DNA from: Streptomyces cupreus
Lineage (GTDB): Bacteria > Actinomycetota > Actinomycetes > Streptomycetales > Streptomycetaceae
NCBI RefSeq assembly: GCF_014257025.1
Contig: NZ_JACMSF010000068.1
Span: 1 to 35,961 of the forward strand
Direction of reading: 5' to 3'
Length of the DNA: 35,961 bases
How positions within the stretch are numbered: position 1 is the first letter of the stretch; each line of letters opens with the position of its first letter. Of this stretch, positions 1 through 8,689 are shown piece after piece. The notes below the pieces were generated by a model. That model worked only from the letters and a program-made list of their open reading frames with translations. It was not told where the DNA came from and did no database searches. Both the position numbers and the translations under genes were made by a program.

Positions 1-43
1 AGTAACCACCGGTTACGCCGTTCAGTTAGGCAAAACGGGCAGT

Positions 44-79
44 CAGGGGCCCGTCGTACGAAAGTGCGGCGGGCCCCTG
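44..79 (+). terminator. Strong hairpin terminator of an upstream gene
   Basis: A perfect 10-bp inverted repeat (CAGGGGCCCG at 44-53, CGGGCCCCTG at 70-79) extends through further C-G and G-U pairs around a short A-rich loop. No U tract follows, which is usual for high-GC actinobacterial terminators. It probably ends transcription of the gene to the left of the window; in other streptomycetes a lepA-type gene often sits here, but that cannot be seen in this window. Confidence 0.7.
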
Positions 80-173
80 CGCATGTGAGGGGCCGGTCTC
101 TGTAGGAAGTGACAGGGCGCGGACTCTTACGCCCCGGCCGGTCGACCCTTACTCTGATCCCTGCTCGATAGTT

Positions 174-183
174 ACTCGCGAGT
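174..183. promoter_or_regulatory. Palindrome ACTCGCGAGT upstream of the acyl-CoA ligase gene
   Basis: A perfect 10-bp palindrome lies 72 bp before the GTG start of the acyl-CoA ligase gene, set in the AT-richer stretch GTTACTCGCGAGTTAA (171-186). This is the expected location of a promoter/operator. A second tight inverted repeat, GTAACC-ACC-GGTTAC, lies at 2-16, before the terminator. Fatty-acid genes in actinobacteria are often controlled by TetR-family repressors that bind such palindromes, but which regulator might act here is inference only. Confidence 0.4.
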
Positions 184-255
184 TAAACAACGGCGCGCGA
201 GTGGAACCAGCCGCACCCTGAGCCAGCCGCACTGTCGCGGGCCCCGGAGGATGTC

Positions 256-2130
256 GTGAGCGACACACAGACTTTGATCGAGAACCGTCCGCCGAGCGTG
301 GCGGCCCTCTTCCTGGAGCGCGTGGCGGCCACGCCGGACGCCGAGGCCTATCGCTATCCCGTGCCGAATGCGGCCGGGGAGGGCCCGGACGACTGGAAGT
401 CGCTGAGCTGGGGCCAGGCCGCCGAGCGGGTCTACGCGATCGCCGCCGGCCTCATCGAGCTGGGGGTGCAGCCCGAGCAGCGGGTGGCCCTCGCCTCCTC
501 GACCCGGATCGAGTGGATCCTCGCCGACCTCGGCATCATGTGCGCCGGCGCTGCCACGACCACGGTCTATCCGCAGACCAATGCGGAGGAGTCCGCGTTC
601 ATCCTCTCGGACTCCGACAGCCGGGTGCTGATCGCCGAGGACGCGGCCCAGCTCGCCAAGGCCGTAGAGAAGCGCGCCGAGCTGCCCGACCTCACGCATG
701 TCGTGGTGATCGACCCGGCCGGCGTCGAGACCGCCGACTGGATCCTCACCCTGGACGAGCTGGAGAAGCGCGGTGCCGCCCGTCTGGAGAAGGACGCCGA
801 CCTGATCAAGGAGCGGGTCGGCGCGATCACCAAGGACCAGCTCGCCACCCTCATCTACACCTCCGGCACCACAGGCCGCCCCAAGGGCGTGCGCCTGCCG
901 CACGACAACTGGTCCTACATGGCGAAGGCCATCGCCGCGACCGGGCTGATCAGCGCCGAGGACGTGCAGTACCTGTGGCTGCCGCTGGCGCACGTCTTCG
1001 GCAAGGTGCTCACCTCCGGCCAGATCGAGGTCGGACACGTGACCGCCGTCGACGGCCGCGTCGACAAGATCATCGAGAACCTTCCGGTCGTCCAGCCGAC
1101 CTACATGGCGGCCGTCCCGCGCATCTTCGAGAAGGTCTACAACGGGGTCGCCGCCAAGGCCCGTGCGGGTGGCGGCGCCAAGTACAAGATCTTCCAGTGG
1201 GCGGCCGGGGTGGCCCGCGAGTACGCCAAGGTCAGCCAGGACAACTTCCGGCGCACCGGCACCGCCTCGGTCCCCTTCGGGCTCGGCGCGAAGCACAAGG
1301 TCGCCGACGCGCTCGTCTACTCCAAGCTGCGGGACGCCTTCGGCGGGCGGCTGCGGGCCTGTGTCTCCGGATCGGTCGCGCTGGCCCCGGAGATCGGCTA
1401 CTTCTTCGCCGGCGCCGGCATCCACATCCTGGAGGGCTACGGTCTGACCGAGTCCTCCGCGGCCTCCTTCGTCAACCCGGGTGAGGCGTACCGCACCGGC
1501 ACGGTCGGCAAGCCGCTGCCCGGCTGCGAGGTCCGCATCGCCGACGACGGCGAGATCCTGCTGCGCGGGCCCGGGATCATGGAGGGCTATCACGGGCTGC
1601 CCGAGAAGACGGCGGAGGTGCTGGAGCCGGACGGCTGGTTCCACACCGGGGACATCGGCGAGCTGTCGCCCGACGGGTATCTGCGGATCACCGACCGCAA
1701 GAAGGACCTGTTCAAGACGTCCGGCGGCAAGTACATCGCGCCGACCGAGATCGAGGGCTCCTTCAAGTCGGTCTGCCCGTACGTCTCCAACATCCTGGTC
1801 CACGGCGCCGACCGGAACTTCTGCACCGCGCTCATCGCGCTGGACGAGGTCGCGATCATGGGCTGGGCCGAGGAGAACGGTCTGGGCGGGAAGTCGTACG
1901 CGGAGGTGGTCGCCTCCGCGGAGACCGTGGCCATGGTCGAGGGGTATGTGAAGCAGCTCAACGAGGGGCTTCAGCGGTGGCAGACCATCAAGAAGTTCCG
2001 GCTGCTGCCTCGGGATCTCGATGTGGAGCACGGTGAGATCACGCCGAGCCTGAAGCTGAAGCGGCCGGTGGTGGAGCGGGAGTACGCGGGGCTTCTCGAG
2101 GAGATGTACGCCGGTACTCGCGAGGCGTAA
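256..2130 (+). CDS. fadD: Long-chain fatty-acid--CoA ligase (AMP-binding enzyme)
   Basis: This 624-residue protein is an adenylate-forming long-chain acyl-CoA synthetase. It activates free fatty acids with ATP and CoA for beta-oxidation or lipid synthesis. The sequence shows the AMP-binding loop YTSGTTGRPKG near residues 201-211, GYGLTESSA near 394-402, and the C-terminal hinge region GWFHTGDIG followed by DRKKDLFKTSGGKYIAP. The length fits the long-chain (FadD15-like) group of about 600 residues. The GTG start at 256 is preceded by GGAGG at 246-250, five bases away. No signal peptide is visible, so it should be cytosolic or peripheral to the membrane. The gene is single and ends at a hairpin shared with the convergent signalling genes. 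Exact chain-length preference cannot be read from sequence. Confidence 0.93.
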   Translation: MSDTQTLIENRPPSVAALFLERVAATPDAEAYRYPVPNAAGEGPDDWKSLSWGQAAERVYAIAAGLIELGVQPEQRVALASSTRIEWILADLGIMCAGAATTTVYPQTNAEESAFILSDSDSRVLIAEDAAQLAKAVEKRAELPDLTHVVVIDPAGVETADWILTLDELEKRGAARLEKDADLIKERVGAITKDQLATLIYTSGTTGRPKGVRLPHDNWSYMAKAIAATGLISAEDVQYLWLPLAHVFGKVLTSGQIEVGHVTAVDGRVDKIIENLPVVQPTYMAAVPRIFEKVYNGVAAKARAGGGAKYKIFQWAAGVAREYAKVSQDNFRRTGTASVPFGLGAKHKVADALVYSKLRDAFGGRLRACVSGSVALAPEIGYFFAGAGIHILEGYGLTESSAASFVNPGEAYRTGTVGKPLPGCEVRIADDGEILLRGPGIMEGYHGLPEKTAEVLEPDGWFHTGDIGELSPDGYLRITDRKKDLFKTSGGKYIAPTEIEGSFKSVCPYVSNILVHGADRNFCTALIALDEVAIMGWAEENGLGGKSYAEVVASAETVAMVEGYVKQLNEGLQRWQTIKKFRLLPRDLDVEHGEITPSLKLKRPVVEREYAGLLEEMYAGTREA

Positions 2131-2136
2131 GCGGCG

Positions 2137-2156
2137 GCGGGGCTGGTCAGCCCCGC
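2137..2156. terminator. Bidirectional hairpin terminator between convergent genes
   Basis: GCGGGGCTG at 2137-2145 and CAGCCCCGC at 2148-2156 form a perfect stem with a minimal loop. It lies in the 39-bp gap between the stop of the acyl-CoA ligase gene and the stop of the response regulator gene on the other strand, so it can serve both transcripts. Confidence 0.7.
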
Positions 2157-2169
2157 GCCCCTTCTGCAC

Positions 2170-2646
2170 CTACTCCGGGTCCTTGTTCACCAGTTCCCGG
2201 AGTTGTTGCACTTCAGCCCTCAGCGCTTCCAACTGGAGTTGCTTTCTGTGCAGTTCCAGGAACACCCTGACCTTCGCCCTGAGCACCCACGGATCGAACG
2301 GCTTCGTCAAGTAGTCCGCCGCGCCCGTCGCGTAGCCGCGGAAGGCGTAGCCGGAGTCGTCCTCCACGCCTGTCAGGAAGATGATCGGGACGTCCTTCGT
2401 CTGGTCGAGGCGTTTGATGTTGGCCGCTGTCTCGAAGCCGTCCATGCCTGGCATACGGATGTCCAAGAGGACCAGGGCGAAGCGCCGGCGTAGGAGGGCC
2501 TTCATCGCCTCCTCGCCGGAACGGGCGCGGACCAGGGGTTCGTTGAGGGAGCCCAGGACCGCTTCCAGGGCTATCAGGTTGTCCTCCATGTCGTCGACCA
2601 GGAGGATTCCGGCCCGCTCGGGGTGCAGTACGTCGTCGGCGTTCAT
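2170..2646 (-). CDS. Single-domain response regulator with C-terminal coiled coil (OsaB-like)
   Basis: The product has 158 residues. A receiver domain fills residues 11-130, with acidic residues in LLVDDMEDN (Asp18, Asp19), the phospho-acceptor Asp62 in LVLLDIRMPGMDG, Thr92 and Lys115 in YLTKPFDP. After it comes only a short charged helix (about 131-155, rich in L, E and Q) that looks like a coiled coil; there is no DNA-binding or enzymatic output domain. The ATG overlaps the stop of the upstream hybrid kinase gene in an ATGA arrangement, so the two are translationally coupled and this protein is the likely phosphate acceptor or relay partner of that kinase. The arrangement resembles osaA-osaB of S. 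coelicolor, where the regulator also lacks a classical output domain. Whether it is an OsaB orthologue or a paralogue cannot be decided here. Confidence 0.88.
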   Translation of the reverse strand: MNADDVLHPERAGILLVDDMEDNLIALEAVLGSLNEPLVRARSGEEAMKALLRRRFALVLLDIRMPGMDGFETAANIKRLDQTKDVPIIFLTGVEDDSGYAFRGYATGAADYLTKPFDPWVLRAKVRVFLELHRKQLQLEALRAEVQQLRELVNKDPE

Positions 2647-5600
2647 GGCGTTGCCTCGTGGGCTTCCTCCGGATCCAGCAGGGCGCAGGCGACGGTGAGC
2701 AGCCGGTCCACGTCCACCGGCTTCGGTACGTAGTCGTTGGCGCCGCGCGCGATGGACTTCTCCCGGTCTCCGGGCATCGCCTTCGCGGTCAGCGCGATGA
2801 TGGGCAGGCCCACCCAGCGTGGGGTGCGGCGGATCGCGGCGATGGTCTCGTAGCCGTCCATCTCCGGCATCATGATGTCCATCAGGATGAGTTCGACGTC
2901 CGGATTGCGCTCCAGTGTCTCTATGCCCTCGCGGCCGTTCTCCGCGTAGAGCACCGGCATGCCCACCCGGCCGAGCACATGGGTGAGCGCGAACACGTTG
3001 CGGATGTCGTCGTCCACGATCAGCACCCGCCGACCGGACAGGACCTGCCCAGCCCGGCCCGACTGCCACTCCTCCAGCTTGGTCTGCGCGGGCCAGGCGT
3101 CGTCGATCTCCGGTACGGGGGACACCTGCTCCGGTACCAGTACGGCGCTCCTGTCGTCGGCCACCGGGTGGCCGGGGCTGACGACAGGGACGTAGAGCGT
3201 GAAGGTGGAGCCCTTCCCCGGCTCGCTCTCGGCGACGATACGGCCGCCCAGCAGGCCCGCGATCTCCCGGCTGATGGACAGACCGAGACCGGTGCCGCCG
3301 TACTTGCGGTTGGTGGTGCCGTCGGCCTGCTGGAACGCCTCGAAGATCACCGGGAGTTTCTCCGGCGCGATACCGATGCCGGTGTCGGACACCTCGAAGG
3401 CGATCACCTCGCCGCTCTCCCGCACACCCGCCTGCTCGGGGTCCATGACCCGGCTGACCCGGAGCTCGACCCGGCCCGACGCGGTGAACTTGATGGCGTT
3501 GGACAGCAGATTGCGCAGGATCTGCTGGAGGCGCTGCTCGTCCGAGTACATCTCGCGCGGGACGTCCTCACCGACCGACACGTCGAAGGCGAGCCCCCGG
3601 TCGTGGGTGAGCGGGCGGAAGGTGGCGTGGACGTAGTCGAGCAGTTTGATCAGCGGCAGGCGCTTGGGGCGTACGTCCATCCGGCCCGCCTCGATCTTCG
3701 ACAGGTCGAGGATGTCGTTGATCAGTTGGAGGAGGTCCGAGCCCGACCTGTGGATCGTCGTCGCGAACTGGACCTCCTGGTCGGAGAGATGGCCGTCCGG
3801 GTTGTCGGAGAGGAGGCGGGCGAGGATCAGCAGGGAGTTCAGGGGGGTGCGCAGTTCGTGCGACATGTTCGCCAGGAACTCCGACTTGTACTGCGATGAC
3901 GTCGCCAGCAGCGCTGCCTTTTCCTCCAGTTCGGCGTTCGAGTGCTGCAACTCCGCCTGCTGCTTCTGGAGTTCGTCCGAGCGCTCCTGGAGCTGCATGG
4001 CAAGGCGCTGGGACTCGCCGAGCAGGGACTCGGTGCGGGAGTTGGCGATGATGGTGTTGATGGCGACACCGATGGTGTTCACGAACTGGTCGAAGAAGGC
4101 CAGATGGACATCGGAGAAGCGGGAGAAGGACGCCAGTTCGATCACGCCGAGGAGCTTGTCCTCGAAGAGGATCGGGATGATGACGATGGTGGTGGGGGCC
4201 GCTTCCCCGAGCCCGCTGTTGATCTTGATGTAGTCGGGCGGGGCCTCCTCCACCAGGATCCGCTTCTTCTCCCGGGCCGCCTGCGCGACCAGCCCGTGCA
4301 CCGGAAGGCCGCCGGTCTCGACGGTCGCGCCCTGCGCGGCGCCGTACCCGGCTATGAAGGCCAGGCCCTTCGCGGGGGCGGCCGGGCGCAGCGCGGCGTC
4401 GGACTCGTCCGGGTCGGCCAGGTAGAACGCGCCGTACTGGGCGTTCACCAGCGGGGTCAGCTCGCGCAGGATCAGGTCGGCGACCTCCATCAGGTCCCGG
4501 TGGCCCTGCATCAGGGCGGCGAGACGGGCGAGGTTGGATTCCAGCCAGTCCTTGGCGCGGGTCGTCTCGCGGAGGTTCGCCACCATCAGGTTGATGTTGT
4601 CCTTCAGCTCGGCGACCTCGCCGCGCGCCTCCACGGTGATCGAGCGGGACATGTCGCCCTGCGCCACGGCCGAGGCGACCTCGGCGATGGCGCGGACCTG
4701 GGTGGTGAGGTTCGACGCCAGCTCGTTGACGTTCGTCGTCAGACGCTTCCAGGTGCCGTACACGCCCTCGACGCGCGCCTGGCCGCCGAGTTGGCCCTCG
4801 CTGCCGACCTCGCGCGCCACGCGCGTGACCTCGGAGGAGAAGGAGGAGAGCGTGTCGACCATCGTGTTGATGGCCGTCTTCAGCTCCAGGATCTCGCCGC
4901 GCGCGTCCACGTCGATCTTCTTGGAGAGGTCGCCGTTGGCGACGGCGGTGGTGACCTGGGCGATGTTCCGCACCTGTGAAGTGAGGTTGTCGGCCATGTA
5001 GTTGACGTTGTCGGTGAGGTCCCGCCAGACGCCGGAGACGCCCAGCACCTGGGCCCGTCCGCCGAGCCGGCCGTCGGTGCCGACCTCTCGGGCGACGCGG
5101 GTGACCTCGTCGGCGAAGGCGCGCAGTTGCTCCACCATCGTGTTGACGGTGTCCTTCAGTTCCAGGATCTCGCCCCGGGCGTCGACGGTGATCTTCTTGG
5201 AGAGGTCGCCGTTGGCGACGGCGGTGGTGACCTGGGCGATGTTGCGGACCTGTGAAGTGAGGTTCAGTGCCATGAAGTTGACGTTGTCGGTGAGGTCTTT
5301 CCAGACGCCGCTCACGCCGCGCACCTGTGCCTGACCGCCGAGGTTTCCTTCGGTGCCGACCTCGCGGGCGACCCTCGTCACTTCGTCCGCGAAGGCGGAG
5401 AGCTGGTCGACCATCGTGTTGATGGTGGACTTCAGCTCCAGGATCTCGCCCTTCGCCTCCACGGTGATCTTCTTGCCGAGGTCGCCCTGGGCCACGGCGG
5501 TGGAGACGAGGGCGATGTTCCGCACCTGTGAAGTGAGGTTGTCCGCCATGAAGTTGACGTTGTCGGTGAGGTCCTTCCAGACGCCGCTCACGCCGCGCAC

Positions 5601-6698
5601 CTGGGCCCGGCCGCCGAGGTTTCCTTCGGTGCCGACCTCGCGGGCGACCCTTGTCACTTCGTCCGCGAAGGCGGAGAGCTGGTCGACCATCGTGTTGATG
5701 GTGGACTTCAGCTCCAGGATCTCGCCCTGTGCGTCGACGGTGATCTTCTGACTGAGGTCGCCGTTGGCGACGGCCGTGGTCACCTGGGCGATGTTGCGGA
5801 CCTGTGAAGTCAGGTTCGAGGCCATGAAGTTGACGTTGTCGGTGAGGTCCTTCCACACCCCGGACACGCCGCGCACCTGGGCGCGACCGCCCAACTGCCC
5901 CTCGGTGCCCACCTCACGGGCCACGCGGGTCACTTCGTCGGCGAAGGCGGAGAGCTGGTCGACCATCGTGTTGACGGTCAGCTTCAGTTCGAGCAGCTCG
6001 CCGGTCGCCTCGACGGTGACCGTACGGGTCAGGTCGCCGCGCGCCACCGCCGTGGTCACCAGGGCGATGTCCCGCACCTGTGCCGTCAGCCGGGACGCCA
6101 TGGTGTTGACCGCCTCGGTCACATCCCGCCAACTGCCCGACAGGCCCTGCACCTTGGCCCGTCCGCCGAGCCGTCCCTCGGTACCGACCTCGCGGGCCAC
6201 CCGGGTGACCTCGCCGGTGAACAGGGAGAGCTGGTCGACCATCTTGTTCACGGCCCGGCCAAGACGCCGCAGATCGCCGCGTAACTGCCGGGAACCGTCG
6301 TGCAGATCGACCCGCTGGGTGAGATCGCCGCCCGCCACCGCGTCCAGGACGCGCGTCGCGTTGGCCGCCGGGGCCACGATGGCGTCGAGCAGCTGGTTCA
6401 CGTCATTGACCCGGGCCGTCCAGGCGCCCTGGCCCGGGCTCGCCGCCAGCCGTTCGTCGAGCCGGCCGTGCCGTACGAGCTCTCTCCTGACGCGCTGCAC
6501 CTCGGAGTTGAAGTGCAGACTGCGGTTCATGATCTGGTTGTAGGCCGCGACGAGTTCGGCGACCACACCGGTGCCCGGATCGGACAGCTGGCGGAAGTCG
6601 CCGTCCCGCGCCGATGTCATCGCGGCGAGCAGAGGACGCAGATCAGATGCTCGAATCTGACCGTCTTCGAGCACGCTGGTATCACTGTTCTCACTCAT
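2643..6698 (-). CDS. Giant soluble hybrid histidine kinase with tandem HAMP array (OsaA/Nik1-like)
   Basis: The product has 1351 residues and no signal peptide or membrane segment, so it should be cytosolic. After a divergent N-terminus (1-110), residues about 110-710 hold seven modules marked by a GDL/GDM motif; six also carry EVTRVAREVG, and the period is 92 residues. Next come a GAF domain (about 725-888), a coiled coil (about 890-935), HisKA with phospho-acceptor His947 in NMSHELRTP, HATPase_c with NLLSNAIKFT, DTGIGI and GTGLGLSI, and a C-terminal receiver with Asp1274 in LILMDIMMPEMDG and KPVD. This order matches group III (Nik1/Os-1) fungal kinases and streptomycete OsaA-type kinases, both linked to osmotic sensing. 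The ATG at 6698 is the first plausible start; its ribosome site is weak. The gene is transcribed away from the SpoIIE-type phosphatase gene, with 102 bp between starts, and overlaps the downstream regulator. The signal sensed is unknown. Confidence 0.92.
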   Translation of the reverse strand: MSENSDTSVLEDGQIRASDLRPLLAAMTSARDGDFRQLSDPGTGVVAELVAAYNQIMNRSLHFNSEVQRVRRELVRHGRLDERLAASPGQGAWTARVNDVNQLLDAIVAPAANATRVLDAVAGGDLTQRVDLHDGSRQLRGDLRRLGRAVNKMVDQLSLFTGEVTRVAREVGTEGRLGGRAKVQGLSGSWRDVTEAVNTMASRLTAQVRDIALVTTAVARGDLTRTVTVEATGELLELKLTVNTMVDQLSAFADEVTRVAREVGTEGQLGGRAQVRGVSGVWKDLTDNVNFMASNLTSQVRNIAQVTTAVANGDLSQKITVDAQGEILELKSTINTMVDQLSAFADEVTRVAREVGTEGNLGGRAQVRGVSGVWKDLTDNVNFMADNLTSQVRNIALVSTAVAQGDLGKKITVEAKGEILELKSTINTMVDQLSAFADEVTRVAREVGTEGNLGGQAQVRGVSGVWKDLTDNVNFMALNLTSQVRNIAQVTTAVANGDLSKKITVDARGEILELKDTVNTMVEQLRAFADEVTRVAREVGTDGRLGGRAQVLGVSGVWRDLTDNVNYMADNLTSQVRNIAQVTTAVANGDLSKKIDVDARGEILELKTAINTMVDTLSSFSSEVTRVAREVGSEGQLGGQARVEGVYGTWKRLTTNVNELASNLTTQVRAIAEVASAVAQGDMSRSITVEARGEVAELKDNINLMVANLRETTRAKDWLESNLARLAALMQGHRDLMEVADLILRELTPLVNAQYGAFYLADPDESDAALRPAAPAKGLAFIAGYGAAQGATVETGGLPVHGLVAQAAREKKRILVEEAPPDYIKINSGLGEAAPTTIVIIPILFEDKLLGVIELASFSRFSDVHLAFFDQFVNTIGVAINTIIANSRTESLLGESQRLAMQLQERSDELQKQQAELQHSNAELEEKAALLATSSQYKSEFLANMSHELRTPLNSLLILARLLSDNPDGHLSDQEVQFATTIHRSGSDLLQLINDILDLSKIEAGRMDVRPKRLPLIKLLDYVHATFRPLTHDRGLAFDVSVGEDVPREMYSDEQRLQQILRNLLSNAIKFTASGRVELRVSRVMDPEQAGVRESGEVIAFEVSDTGIGIAPEKLPVIFEAFQQADGTTNRKYGGTGLGLSISREIAGLLGGRIVAESEPGKGSTFTLYVPVVSPGHPVADDRSAVLVPEQVSPVPEIDDAWPAQTKLEEWQSGRAGQVLSGRRVLIVDDDIRNVFALTHVLGRVGMPVLYAENGREGIETLERNPDVELILMDIMMPEMDGYETIAAIRRTPRWVGLPIIALTAKAMPGDREKSIARGANDYVPKPVDVDRLLTVACALLDPEEAHEATP
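4560..6240. repeat. 276-bp tandem repeat array encoding the HAMP modules
   Basis: The region is a tandem array with an exact 276-bp period. The hexamer TGTGAA recurs at 4975, 5251, 5527 and 5803, and related forms sit at 4699 and 6079, all 276 bp apart. The central four copies are the most alike at DNA level, with long identical blocks such as GAAGTTGACGTTGTCGGTGA. The outer copies are more diverged. The repeats keep the reading frame (92 codons each), so copy number could change by recombination without breaking the kinase gene. Confidence 0.9.
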
Positions 6699-6800
6699 GG
6701 CGGCCCACTTCGGTAACTCGGTGCTTATGGGCGTGGCCAGTCTGTCACTCTGTCCGCGTCGACTGAGGCGTATTCGTCCGAACCGCTCTGGGAGCTGTCC

Positions 6801-8661
6801 ATGGGGGCCATTCCGACGCAACGGGAGACCGCTTCCCGTGCCTCTGATGTGCCTGCGCACGAGAGCGCGCGCCCGCGCGCGTGGACCTGCGCGACCCTGC
6901 CCGGAAGCCCCCTCGCGCCCGGCTCCGCCCGCGCACTCGTGCGCGCCGCGCTCGCCGAGTGGGCCGAACTCGGCCTGCCCGGAACCGAAATGCACACCTG
7001 CGGCCTCGCCGGCGACACCGTCCTGGTCGTCAGCGAACTCGTCACCAACGCCGTCGTCCACGCGGGCACCGACATGGAGCTGGTCTGCCGGACCGAGGAG
7101 GAGACCGGCGCGATCGTCGTCGAGGTCTCCGACCGCCACCCCTCGCGCGCCCCGCGCGACGGCACGTCGGGACCGGCGCACGGCACATCGGAGTACGGGC
7201 GAGGCCTCAGCCTGGTCGCCGGGCTCGCCGAGTCCTGGGGCGTGACGTACCGCACCGGCATGAAGACGGTGTGGGCACGGCTGACCGCTGAGGAACACCA
7301 GGAAGAGGCCGGGATCACGCGCCCCTACGCGATACCCGGCCCCGGACCGCGACGGCCCGAACGCGACCGGGACTGGCTCAACCGGGGCGCCCTGTCCTTC
7401 CTCGCCGAGGCCTCCGACCTGCTCGCAGGGCAGCTCGACGAGGACCTGGTCGCCGTGCTCACCGGGCAACTGCTCGTGCCCCGGCTCGCCGACTGGTGCG
7501 CGGTGTGGCTGGAGGACGAGCTCACCGGACGCGGCTGGGGCCCGCACGGCACCGCGGGCGCCGGGCCCCGCCTCGCCCGCGTCTGGCACGGCAGCGAGAA
7601 CCGCATCGAGGAACTGCGCCGGGCGCTGGAGAAGGAACCGCCGCGCCCGCCGGACGATCTGCGCTCCGGGCCCGTGCCGCACCCCTGGCCGGGCGAGGTG
7701 CTGGAGCCTGTGGGAACAGCACTGGCGTACCGCCTGATCGCGGGCGGCCGACCGCTCGGCACCCTCGTCATCGGGCGGATCGGCTCCGCGGGCTTCCCCG
7801 ACGAGGTCACCGGGCTCGTGGAGGACTTCGGCCGGCGGGTGGCGCTCGCCATCGGCGCGGCCCGCCAGTACGCCCGCCAGGCCACCATCAGCGCGGTCCT
7901 CCAGCGCGGACTGCTGCCCGGCGCGGTCGCCGAGATCCCCGGCGTGCGCAGCGCCCTCGTCTACGAGCCCTGCGACAAGGGCGGACCCAGCGGCGACTTC
8001 TACGACGTGTTCCCGGCCGGCGACGGCCGCTGGTGCTTCGCCGTGGGCGACGTCCAGGGCAAGGGCCCGGAAGCCGCGGTGGTGATCGGCCTGGCCCGCC
8101 CCTGGCTACGGCTGCTGGCCCGCGAGGGGTACCGGGTCGCCGATGTCCTGGACCGCCTCAACCAGCTCCTCCTCGACGACGCCACGGAGGCCGCGGACGC
8201 CGGCGCACGCGCCCTGGTCGGTCCCGCCGCGCCGGGTGACGGCCCGCAGACGCGTTTCCTGTCCTTGCTGTACGGCGAGTTGGCCCCCTTCGACGGGGGC
8301 GTGCGCTGCACCCTCGCCTCCGCCGGACATCCGCTGCCGCTGCTGCTCGGCCCCGACGGGGGCGTCCGTACGGCCGCGCAGCCGCAGACGCTGCTCGGGG
8401 TCGTCGAGGACGCCACGTACACCAGCGAGATCTTGGAGCTGCGGCCCGGGGACAGCCTGCTCTGTGTCACGGACGGGGTGACGGAGCGGCGTAGCGGCTC
8501 GCGCCAGTTCGACGACGGGGACGGGCTCGCGGCGGCGCTCGCGGGGTGCGCGGGGCTCAGCGCGCAGTCGATCGCGGAGCGGATCCGGCGGCTCGTGCAC
8601 GACTTCGGGGGGGCGGCCGCCGGAGGACGATCTGGCGCTGCTGGTGCTCCAGGCCGAGTAA
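6801..8661 (+). pseudogene. RsbW-like/GAF/SpoIIE serine phosphatase gene with an apparent frameshift near the 3' end (OsaC-like)
   Basis: The gene encodes an N-terminal GHKL/RsbW-type ATPase domain (N-box SELVTNAVVHA 78-88, Asp111, YGRGLSL 132-138), a GAF-like middle (about 190-365), and a SpoIIE/PP2C phosphatase domain with metal ligands Asp399 (GDFYDVF) and Asp417 (VGDVQGKG), then GHPLPLLL and VTDGVTE. Such proteins act in partner-switching control of sigma factors. The start ATG has GGAG at 6791-6794. At 8607-8613 there is a run of seven G. As written the frame leaves the family consensus and runs on over hemW to 8909; with six G the frame continues as RPPEDDLALLVLQAE and stops at 8661, giving about 619 residues, the expected family ending. 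Only about 15 residues are affected, so the protein may still work. The cause could be a sequencing error or a true mutation. Divergent from the HAMP-array kinase, as in osaC-osaAB. Confidence 0.8.
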
Positions 8662-8689
8662 GGGTGCGGGGTGCTGGACAATGGAAGGC

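Noticed and set aside
172..2169. Long minus-strand open frame (about 665 codons) opposite the acyl-CoA ligase gene
   Set aside because: It is rich in Arg, Gly, Asp and Leu with no domain and lies wholly antisense to a well-supported gene; such frames arise from GC-rich third positions.
6699..7682. N-terminal extension of the hybrid kinase by about 328 residues
   Set aside because: The extra part is antisense to the phosphatase gene, has no motif, and the ATG at 6698 begins the conserved region.
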